48,170 nucleotides of DNA from contig JAEEVW010000027.1 in assembly GCA_016291085.1 (NCBI GenBank), forward strand, positions 1 to 48,170, written 5' to 3'. Shown one piece after another: positions 25,667 to 32,699 of the stretch (the stretch's first letter is position 1; each line of letters opens with the position of its first letter). The position numbers and the translations under genes were made by a program. The notes under the pieces were generated by a model, which saw only the letters and a program-made list of their open reading frames with translations, did no database searches and had not been told where the DNA came from. The DNA comes from Prevotella sp. (GTDB lineage Bacteria > Bacteroidota > Bacteroidia > Bacteroidales > Bacteroidaceae).

Positions 25667-26740
25667 ATGAAAAAGGTAATATATATAATGATAGGTGTAG
25701 CCATGATCATGGCAGCCTGCGGAAAAAAGGAAGTGAAGGAGAAAACCGTTGCCGAGCAGTTGGCCGAGCGCTTGCAGACCTTGCAGCAACGAGGTTATAT
25801 GATGGGCCATCAGGACGATCCGTTCTATGGCCTGACGTGGGAGTACCAGTCCGATAGCAGCGACGTGAAGAATGTCTGCGGCGACTATCCCGCCGTCATG
25901 GGTTTCGACCTGGGCGGCATCGAGATGGGTGACGCCAAGAATCTGGACAGCGTGCCCTTCACGCGTATTCACGACGAGATTATTGCCCATCATGAGCGTG
26001 GCGGCATCATCACCATTTCGTGGCATCCCCGTAACCCGCTGACGGGCGGCACAGCCTGGGATGTAGCCGACACGACCGTTGTGGCGAGCGTGTTGCCTGG
26101 TGGCAGCGAGTTCGAGAAGTTCCAGACTTGGATGAAGCGAGTGGGCGACTTCCTGCTGACGCTGAAGACGAAGGACGGCCAACCCGTTCCCGTCATCTTC
26201 CGTCCCTGGCACGAAAACAACGGCTCGTGGTTCTGGTGGGGACAGAAACTCTGCACGGACAACGAGTTTCATGGACTCTGGGCGCTGTTGCAGGACGAGT
26301 TGAGCAGTCGTGGACTGACAAACCTGCTGTGGAGCTATTCGCCCAACCTCGATGGTGGCTGGAACGAGGAGCGTTTCCTGGCCCGCTATCCCGGTAACGA
26401 ACGCGTGACGCTGATTGGTGAGGATGCCTACCAGTGGGGCACAGAGGAGGAGTTCAAGACGGCATTGACTTCCGACCTGAAGTTCCTCAGCGACTTCGCC
26501 CAAAAGAATGGCAAGCTGTTGGCCATGACGGAGTGTGGCTTGAAGAATATGCCCGACTCGACGTGGTGGACGCGCGTGCTGAAACCCATTATGGACCAGT
26601 ATCCCATCTGTTATTTCCACTTGTGGCGTAACTACAAGGAGGAGTACTTCGGTCCTGCACCCAGTCTGCCCTGTGCCGCTGATTTCAAGAAACTCTATGA
26701 GGCAAAGAACACGCTGTTCCTGAAGGACATTACGGAATAA
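25667..26740 (+). CDS. GH26 beta-mannanase lipoprotein
   Basis: 357-aa lipoprotein: signal peptide with lipobox Cys18 (MIMAAC-GK), then a GH26 TIM barrel. The acid/base Glu183 is in RPWHENNGSWFWWG and the nucleophile Glu289 in AMTECGLK; HQDD and PAVMGFDLGGIE near the start are typical of the family. It cleaves beta-1,4-mannan to mannobiose or longer oligosaccharides on the cell surface or in the periplasm. Followed by GH130, transporter and epimerase, it matches the Bacteroides fragilis ManA-type pathway. Confidence 0.92.
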   Translation: MKKVIYIMIGVAMIMAACGKKEVKEKTVAEQLAERLQTLQQRGYMMGHQDDPFYGLTWEYQSDSSDVKNVCGDYPAVMGFDLGGIEMGDAKNLDSVPFTRIHDEIIAHHERGGIITISWHPRNPLTGGTAWDVADTTVVASVLPGGSEFEKFQTWMKRVGDFLLTLKTKDGQPVPVIFRPWHENNGSWFWWGQKLCTDNEFHGLWALLQDELSSRGLTNLLWSYSPNLDGGWNEERFLARYPGNERVTLIGEDAYQWGTEEEFKTALTSDLKFLSDFAQKNGKLLAMTECGLKNMPDSTWWTRVLKPIMDQYPICYFHLWRNYKEEYFGPAPSLPCAADFKKLYEAKNTLFLKDITE

Positions 26741-26790
26741 CGGAATGTCGGAACAACGGAACAACGTAATAACGGTATAACGTAATAACG
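26733..26790 (+). repeat. 8-bp tandem repeat filling the GH26-GH130 gap
   Basis: Seven contiguous 8-bp units from 26733 to 26788: CGGAATAA, CGGAATGT, CGGAACAA twice, CGTAATAA, CGGTATAA, CGTAATAA. The first unit contains the GH26 TAA stop. A poly-A stretch then leads to ATG 26812. Confidence 0.9.
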
Positions 26791-26811
26791 AAAAAAAACA
26801 ATAAAAAAACA

Positions 26812-27978
26812 ATGAGCAATTTTGAAGAAAGAGTGAAGGCGTTGCGTGCTCACCACGAGCAGTTGCTGACGCGTAAGAATGAACCCATGGAGTGGGGGAA
26901 TGGCATTTACGACAAGTGGAAATACCCCATTTTGACGGCAGAGCATACTCCGCTGGAGTGGAAGTACGACTTCTGTGAGCAGGACAATCCCTATCTCATG
27001 CAGCGCATCATGATGAATGCCACGCTGAACAGCGGTGCCATCAAGTGGCAGGGCAAATACTGCCTCGTGGTGCGTGTCGAGGGCGCCGACCGCAAGTCGT
27101 TCTTTGCGGTGGCTGAGTCGCCCAATGGCGTCGACAATTTCCGCTTCTGGGACGAGCCTATCACCATGCCCGACGATGTGATTCCCGCCACGAACATCTA
27201 CGACATGCGCATCACCCAGCACGAGGACGGCTGGATCTACGGTGTGTTCTGTGCCGAGCGTCACGACGACTCGCAGCCCGGCAACCTCTCTGCTGCTACC
27301 GCTACGGCAGGTATCGCGCGTACCAAGGATCTGAAGACCTGGGAACGTCTGCCCGACCTGAAGACGCGTTCACAGCAGCGTAACGTCGTGCTGCATCCCG
27401 AGTTTGTCGACGGCAAGTATGCCTTCTATACCCGTCCGCAGGATGGCTTCATCGATACCGGTTCTGGCGGTGGCATCGGCTGGGCATTGGTGGACGACAT
27501 CACCCACGCCGAGGTGAAGGACGAGAAGATCATCAACGCCCGCCACTATCACACCATCACCGAGGTGAAGAATGGCGAGGGTCCGCACCCCATCAAGACT
27601 CCGAAGGGCTGGCTGCATCTGGCTCACGGCGTTCGCGCTACAGCCGACGGACTGCGCTATGTGCTCTATATGTATATGACCGCTTTGGACGCCCCCACGC
27701 GAGTCATTGCCCAGCCTGGCGGATACTTCCTTGTGCCCGAGGGCGACGAATATCTGGGCGACGTCATGAATGTGGCCTTCGCCAATGGCTGGATAGCCGA
27801 CGAGGACGGTAAGGTGTTCATCTACTACGCCTCTGCTGATACGCGCATGCATGTGGCGACGTCAACCATCGACAAGCTCATCGACTACTGCATGAATACT
27901 CCTGAGGACGGCCTCTTTACCGCTGCCAGCGTGGAAACCATCAAGCGTCTGGTGGCCAAGAACCGTGCCCTAAGATAA
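26812..27978 (+). CDS. GH130 4-O-beta-D-mannosyl-D-glucose phosphorylase
   Basis: 388-aa cytosolic five-blade propeller enzyme without signal peptide. The catalytic Asp131 lies in NIYDMRITQHEDG, and its numbering agrees with the characterised B. fragilis enzyme. It splits mannosyl-glucose with phosphate to mannose-1-phosphate and glucose. Its substrate is made from mannobiose by the 2-epimerase encoded two genes downstream. It lies 18 nt before the transporter, in the same operon. Confidence 0.93.
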   Translation: MSNFEERVKALRAHHEQLLTRKNEPMEWGNGIYDKWKYPILTAEHTPLEWKYDFCEQDNPYLMQRIMMNATLNSGAIKWQGKYCLVVRVEGADRKSFFAVAESPNGVDNFRFWDEPITMPDDVIPATNIYDMRITQHEDGWIYGVFCAERHDDSQPGNLSAATATAGIARTKDLKTWERLPDLKTRSQQRNVVLHPEFVDGKYAFYTRPQDGFIDTGSGGGIGWALVDDITHAEVKDEKIINARHYHTITEVKNGEGPHPIKTPKGWLHLAHGVRATADGLRYVLYMYMTALDAPTRVIAQPGGYFLVPEGDEYLGDVMNVAFANGWIADEDGKVFIYYASADTRMHVATSTIDKLIDYCMNTPEDGLFTAASVETIKRLVAKNRALR

Positions 27979-27996
27979 ACCTCAAATCTCAATAAT

Positions 27997-29409
27997 ATGA
28001 GTAGCTTCAAAGAGAAAATCGCCTATGGCTTTGGTGATATGTCGTCCAGCATGTTCTGGAAGATTTTCTCCTATTACCTGCCATTCTTCTACAGCAACAT
28101 CTTCGGCCTGTCGCTCATCGACGCCGGTGTGCTGGTGCTGGTAACCCGTATCTGGGATGCCGTCAGCGACCCCATGATGGGTATCATTGCCGACCGAACC
28201 AATACGCGTTGGGGCAAATACCGGCCCTACCTGCTCTGGGTGGCTCCGTTCTTTTCCATTGCGGGCATCCTGCTGTTCACCACGCCCGACCTTAACTATG
28301 GCGGCAAACTCGTCTGGGCCTACGTCACCTATATCTTGATGATGACGGTCTATACGGCCATCAACGTGCCTTATGGTGCCATGCTGGGTGTGATGACCGA
28401 CGACACGAACGAGAAGACCGTCTTCTCCTCCTTCCGCATGTTCTTCGCCTATGGTGGCTCGTTCATCTCGCTGTTTCTCTGGGAACCGCTGACCAACATG
28501 CTGGGTGGCTATAACAATCCTGCGGGATGGTTCTGGGCCATGGTGTTCATTGCTGTGGCCTGCTTCGTCATGTTCCTCATCTGTTTCTCGATGACTCGCG
28601 AACACCTGAAGACCATTTCTACCGTCTCCGTGGGTAGCGACTTCAAGGCCCTGCTCAGCAACAAACCCTGGTGGCTGCTCATCGGTGCTGCCTTGTGCTT
28701 CAATCTGTTCAATACCGTCCGCGGTGCCACGGTGGCCTACTTCTTCCAGGACATCATCGGACTCAATGTCAGCCTGGTATTCTTCGAACTCGTCTTTGCC
28801 TTCTATGCCGGACTCTTCCTGGGTGTCGGCGAGGTCAGCAACATGCTGGGTGTGGCATCGTGCGTGCCCATCTCGAATAAGCTGGGCAAGAAGACGACCT
28901 TCATCCTGGTCAACGCCTCGCTGGTGGTGCTCAGCATTGCGTTCTACTTCATTCCCTTAACGCCCTCTGGCTATTGGGTCATGTTGGTCTTCCAGGTGCT
29001 TATCTCTATCCTGACGGGTATCATGTCGCCCCTCGTCTGGTCGATGTATGCCGACGTCAGCGACTATGCCGAGCTCGAATTCCACACGGCCTCCACGGGT
29101 CTTATCTTCTCGTCGTCGTCGATGGCGCAGAAGTTTGGCGGTGCCATCGGTGGTGCTGCCGTCCTGTGGCTGCTCGACTCGTTCGGCTATATTACCGATC
29201 CCCAACTGCTGGCTGCTGGTGCCGTACAGCCCGACGACGCGCTCAGTTGTCTGCGCTGGCTCATGAGTTTCATTCCTGCCTTGGTGGCTGCCGTAGCCGT
29301 TTTTGTGGTCTGGTTCTATCCGCTTACTACTGAGCGTGTTAACCAAATTAATGCTGAACTGAAGATAATCCGTAACTTTTCGTTCGACGATGATGAATCA
29401 GATGCTTAA
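27997..29409 (+). CDS. GPH-family sugar:cation symporter (probable mannobiose transporter)
   Basis: 470-aa inner-membrane carrier of the glycoside-pentoside-hexuronide branch of the MFS, about 12 membrane segments. KIAYGFGDMSSSMFWKIFSY at the N-terminus and RIWDAVSDPMMGIIADRTNT with WGKYRPYLLW are hallmark motifs. In this operon it should import mannobiose or manno-oligosaccharides for the epimerase and phosphorylase. The last 20 nt overlap the epimerase start, which implies translational coupling. Confidence 0.92.
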   Translation: MSSFKEKIAYGFGDMSSSMFWKIFSYYLPFFYSNIFGLSLIDAGVLVLVTRIWDAVSDPMMGIIADRTNTRWGKYRPYLLWVAPFFSIAGILLFTTPDLNYGGKLVWAYVTYILMMTVYTAINVPYGAMLGVMTDDTNEKTVFSSFRMFFAYGGSFISLFLWEPLTNMLGGYNNPAGWFWAMVFIAVACFVMFLICFSMTREHLKTISTVSVGSDFKALLSNKPWWLLIGAALCFNLFNTVRGATVAYFFQDIIGLNVSLVFFELVFAFYAGLFLGVGEVSNMLGVASCVPISNKLGKKTTFILVNASLVVLSIAFYFIPLTPSGYWVMLVFQVLISILTGIMSPLVWSMYADVSDYAELEFHTASTGLIFSSSSMAQKFGGAIGGAAVLWLLDSFGYITDPQLLAAGAVQPDDALSCLRWLMSFIPALVAAVAVFVVWFYPLTTERVNQINAELKIIRNFSFDDDESDA

Positions 29410-30691
29410 TACTACTGTCAAGGAAATGCAGGATGTTGTCGAGAACAATATCCTGCGCTTCTGGCTCGACCGCATGCAGGACCACGAGAATGGTGGCTTC
29501 TATGGTCGTATCGATGCCAACGAGGTGCTCCACAAGGATGCCGAGAAGGGTGCCATCCTCAATGCCCGCATCCTCTGGTCGTTCTCAGCAGCCTATCGCG
29601 TGCTGGGTAATCAAGAATATCTGGACGCCGCCAAACGGGCCTACGAATATTTCATCGAACATTTCATCGATCCTGAGTACGGCGGCGTCTATTGGAGCGT
29701 CGACTACCTGGGGCGTCCCCTCGATACCAAGAAACAGTTCTATGCCATTGGCTTTGCCATCTACGGACTGTCGGAATATGCGCGGGCCACAGGCGACCGC
29801 GAGGCTCTCGACTATGCCATCTCGCTTTACGAGTGCATCGAGCAGCATGCCTTCGACCCCGAGCACAACGGCTATATCGAGGCCTGCACGCGCGAGTGGG
29901 GCCAGATGGCCGACATGCGCCTGTCCGACCTCGACGCCAACTATCCCAAGTCGCAGAACACCCACCTGCACATCATTGAGCCCTACACGAACCTCTATCG
30001 TTGCATCCGCGAGATGCAGGCGGCAACGACCTGCAACTATGTTTCCGTGCTGGGTTCCGTGCTGCCTGTCGATGTGGTGGTGCCGACGGAGACGCTCATC
30101 CGCATCGAAGGCTCGCTGCGCAACCTCATCCATATCTTCACGGATTACATTCTGAATCCCGAGACGCATCATCTCGACCTTTTCTTCGAGATGGACTGGA
30201 CGCGCGGTGCGGGCCAGCTCGAGAGCTACGGACACGACATCGAGTGCTCGTGGCTCATGCACGAGGCGGCACTCGTTCTGGGCGACCAGCAGGTGCTCCG
30301 CAAGGTGGAACCCATTGTCCGCGAGGTGGCCAAGGCCAGCGAAAAGGGACTGCGTCCTGACGGCTCGATGATTCACGAGGCCAATCTCGATACCGGCCAT
30401 GTCGACGACGACCTGCACTGGTGGGTTCAGGCCGAGAACGTGGTGGGCTGGCTTAACCTCTACCAGCATTTCGGCGATGAGGATGCCCTGCAGAAAGGAC
30501 TGCGCTGCTGGGACTACGTCAAGACGCAAATCATTGACTATGAGCATGGTGAGTGGCATTGGAGCCGCCATCCCGACGGCACGCTGAATACCGTCGACGA
30601 CAAGGCGGGATTCTGGAAGTGTCCCTATCACAACAGCCGCATGTGCCTGGAAGTGATAGAAAGATTTGGTGGTGTGAAAGAAAATTCGTAA
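29390..30691 (+). CDS. Cellobiose 2-epimerase (mannobiose 2-epimerase)
   Basis: 433-aa cytosolic (alpha/alpha)6-barrel enzyme of the AGE / cellobiose 2-epimerase family. It turns the reducing mannose of mannobiose into glucose, feeding the GH130 phosphorylase. Signatures: NGGFYGRIDANEV, ILNARILWSFSAAYR, the His-containing NTHLHIIEPYTNLYR and SYGHDIECSWLMHEAA, and DLHWWVQAENVVGWLN. The start is ATG 29390, or 29393 or 29402. The stop codon TAA is part of the guaA -7 box. Confidence 0.93.
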   Translation: MMNQMLNTTVKEMQDVVENNILRFWLDRMQDHENGGFYGRIDANEVLHKDAEKGAILNARILWSFSAAYRVLGNQEYLDAAKRAYEYFIEHFIDPEYGGVYWSVDYLGRPLDTKKQFYAIGFAIYGLSEYARATGDREALDYAISLYECIEQHAFDPEHNGYIEACTREWGQMADMRLSDLDANYPKSQNTHLHIIEPYTNLYRCIREMQAATTCNYVSVLGSVLPVDVVVPTETLIRIEGSLRNLIHIFTDYILNPETHHLDLFFEMDWTRGAGQLESYGHDIECSWLMHEAALVLGDQQVLRKVEPIVREVAKASEKGLRPDGSMIHEANLDTGHVDDDLHWWVQAENVVGWLNLYQHFGDEDALQKGLRCWDYVKTQIIDYEHGEWHWSRHPDGTLNTVDDKAGFWKCPYHNSRMCLEVIERFGGVKENS

Positions 30692-30696
30692 CTTTG
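30665..30696 (+). promoter_or_regulatory. guaA promoter embedded in the epimerase 3' end
   Basis: -33 TTTG (30665-30668), 20-nt spacer, -7 TAACTTTG (30689-30696) followed by C. The first three bases of the -7 box are the epimerase stop codon. The leader to ATG 30729 is about 28 nt. Confidence 0.85.
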
Positions 30697-30728
30697 CACC
30701 CCAAACGAATTAAACACTATCTTTTAAT

Positions 30729-32381
30729 ATGCAACAGAAGATTATTATCCTCGATTTCGGTTCGCAGACCACCCAGCTCATTGGCCGTCGTGTGCGCGAG
30801 CTGGATACCTTCTGCGAGATTTTGCCCTACAACAAGTTCCCCAAGGACGACCCATCGGTCATTGGCGTCATCCTGAGTGGCTCGCCATTCTCGGTGCACG
30901 ATCCTGAGGCATTCAAGGTCGACCTCTCGCAGTTTGTAGGCCGTCTGCCCGTTTTGGGCATCTGCTATGGCGCACAGTTCATCTCGCACACCCTTGGAGG
31001 TCGTGTCGAGAAGGCCGACTCTCGCGAGTATGGCCGTGCCAACCTCCAGACGGTAGACACCACGAATCCCCTCTTCCGCGGCTTCGAACAGCACTCGCAG
31101 GTGTGGATGTCGCATGGCGATACCATTACCGCCATCCCCGACAATTTCAAGGTCATCGGCAGCACCAAGGACGTCACCAACGCCGCCTTCTGGTGCCCCT
31201 CCCTCGGGAGGGACGGGGAGGGGTCACCCATTTGGGCCGTCCAGTTCCACCCCGAGGTGTTCCATACTTCGCAAGGCAAAACCTTGCTACACAATTTTGT
31301 CGTCGACATCTGCGGTTCGCGCCAGGAGTGGAGTGCTGCATCGTTCGTCGACAGCACCGTGGCCGAACTGAAGGCACAGCTGGGACAGGACCGCGTCATT
31401 CTGGGACTTTCCGGCGGTGTCGACTCTTCTGTCGCTGCCGTCTTGCTGAACAAGGCCATCGGCAACCGCCTCACCTGCATCTTCGTCGATCACGGCATGC
31501 TGCGCAAGAACGAGTTCCAGCAGGTCATGAAGGACTACGAGGTGCTGGGCCTGAACGTCATTGGCGTCGATGCCAGCGAGAAGTTCTTCGCTGACTTGGC
31601 CGGTGTCACCGACCCTGAGCAGAAGCGCAAAATCATTGGCCGCGATTTCGTCGAGGTGTTCAACGAGGAGGCCAAGAAAATAGTAAATAGTACATCGTCA
31701 AATAGTAAATGTCGTTGGTTGGCTCAGGGCACCATCTATCCCGACCGCATCGAGTCGCTCAACATCACGGGCAAGGTCATCAAGAGCCACCACAATGTGG
31801 GCGGACTGCCCAAGGAGATGAACCTGCAGCTCTGCGAGCCCCTGAAGTGGTTGTTCAAGGACGAGGTGCGTCGTGTGGGCCGTCAGCTGGGCATGCCCGA
31901 GCATCTCATCACCCGTCATCCCTTCCCCGGTCCCGGACTCGCTGTGCGCATCCTGGGCGACATCACCCCCGAGAAGGTTCGCATTCTGCAGGATGCCGAC
32001 GATATCTACATCCGCGGACTGCGCGACTATAAGGTGAAGCTCTCTGGCGAAGAAGCCCGCAAAGTCCTCGCTGCCGGCATCCCTGCCGAGATGCAGGACG
32101 GCGAAATCGAGGTGTCACTCTACGACCAGATCTGGCAGGCTGGTGCCATACTCTTGAGTACCGTCCGCTCGGTCGGTGTCATGGGCGACGAGCGCACCTA
32201 CGAGCACCCTGTGGCCCTGCGTGCCGTCACCTCTACCGATGCCATGACGGCCGACTGGGCTCATCTGCCCTACGACTTCATGGCCCGCGTCTCCAACGAG
32301 ATTATCAACAAGGTCCGTGGCGTCAACCGCGTCTGCTACGACATCTCCTCCAAGCCACCCGCAACCATCGAGTGGGAGTAA
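30729..32381 (+). CDS. guaA: GMP synthase (glutamine-hydrolysing)
   Basis: 550-aa cytosolic enzyme converting XMP to GMP using glutamine. The class I amidotransferase domain (about 1-195) has nucleophile Cys in [11 protein letters not shown] and His/Glu in VQFHPEVFH. The ATP-pyrophosphatase domain has [18 protein letters not shown], and the C-terminal dimerisation domain has [15 protein letters not shown] and ends KPPATIEWE. It is some 25-40 residues longer than most GuaA. The extra length comes from two inserts: [13 protein letters not shown] before the VQFHPE motif and NSTSSNSKC before [10 protein letters not shown]. Both are encoded by repeat-like DNA. Catalytic residues remain intact. Confidence 0.96.
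   Translation: MQQKIIILDFGSQTTQLIGRRVRELDTFCEILPYNKFPKDDPSVIGVILSGSPFSVHDPEAFKVDLSQFVGRLPVLGICYGAQFISHTLGGRVEKADSREYGRANLQTVDTTNPLFRGFEQHSQVWMSHGDTITAIPDNFKVIGSTKDVTNAAFWCPSLGRDGEGSPIWAVQFHPEVFHTSQGKTLLHNFVVDICGSRQEWSAASFVDSTVAELKAQLGQDRVILGLSGGVDSSVAAVLLNKAIGNRLTCIFVDHGMLRKNEFQQVMKDYEVLGLNVIGVDASEKFFADLAGVTDPEQKRKIIGRDFVEVFNEEAKKIVNSTSSNSKCRWLAQGTIYPDRIESLNITGKVIKSHHNVGGLPKEMNLQLCEPLKWLFKDEVRRVGRQLGMPEHLITRHPFPGPGLAVRILGDITPEKVRILQDADDIYIRGLRDYKVKLSGEEARKVLAAGIPAEMQDGEIEVSLYDQIWQAGAILLSTVRSVGVMGDERTYEHPVALRAVTSTDAMTADWAHLPYDFMARVSNEIINKVRGVNRVCYDISSKPPATIEWE
31196..31227 (+). repeat. In-frame G/C-rich palindrome in guaA
   Basis: GCCCCTCCC / GGGAGGG then GGGGAGGGG: a pyrimidine arm faces two purine arms. 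It is translated as [10 protein letters not shown] in the glutaminase domain. A related CTCCCCTCCC...GGGAGGGG palindrome is in dapF. Confidence 0.7.
31679..31710 (+). repeat. In-frame heptamer repeat in guaA
   Basis: AATAGTA twice (31679-31692), an 8-bp spacer, and AATAGTA again (31701-31707), encoding the extra segment NSTSSNSK of the synthetase domain. Confidence 0.7.
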
Positions 32382-32396
32382 ATTCATAACAATCAC

Positions 32397-32458
32397 AATC
32401 ACGGGGACAGGTTGTTTGATGTGAATACTAAAATTCAATCAAACCTGTCCCCGTGATT
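32397..32458. repeat. REPIN-like palindromic element, copy 2 (3' of guaA)
   Basis: Perfect outer arms AATCACGGGGACAGG (32397-32411) and CCTGTCCCCGTGATT (32444-32458). The internal TTTGATGTGAAT...ATTCAATCAAA is shared with the copy at 4046-4110. It starts 15 nt after the guaA stop codon. Confidence 0.88.
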
Positions 32459-32479
32459 TATGCGAGGGAGCGTATGTTT

Positions 32480-32510
32480 AAAAGGTTAGCGCCCCGAAAA
32501 GGGCGCTTTC
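32480..32510. terminator. Bidirectional terminator between guaA and the C10 / small protein operon
   Basis: AGCGCCC / GGGCGCT stem (32488-32494, 32501-32507) with TTTTAACC flank on the minus strand and TTCCTTTT on the plus strand. The minus-strand 56-aa gene stops 6 nt before the hairpin. Confidence 0.85.
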
Positions 32511-32513
32511 CTT

Positions 32514-32684
32514 TTATAGGCTAAAGAGGTCGCCGGATTGCAGGGACATGATGTCGTCGAAGTCGTCAAACTCCGGAGCCATCGTGGGGTTCGTCTGGTC
32601 ACCGGCATTCATGCTGCCTGCCAGGACCGTGGATGGAGCCACAAGGTAAATGTCCATCACGGGTTTCATATATTCTTTTTTCAT
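32514..32684 (-). CDS. 56-aa small protein with Y-x-x-P and LAGS motifs (second copy type)
   Basis: Read on the minus strand from ATG 32684 to TAA 32514, with AAAGGAAAG as ribosome binding site 4 nt upstream. The protein starts MKKEYMKPVMDIYLVAP, has STVLAGS at 18-24, and ends in an acidic segment (EFDDFDDIM) and LFSL. Length and layout match the 1877-2047 ORF although the tails differ. It is the last gene after the C10 protease (15-nt gap) and is followed at once by a terminator. No signal peptide or membrane segment. Function unknown. Confidence 0.78.
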   Translation of the reverse strand: MKKEYMKPVMDIYLVAPSTVLAGSMNAGDQTNPTMAPEFDDFDDIMSLQSGDLFSL

Positions 32685-32699
32685 AGTTCTTTCCTTTAT

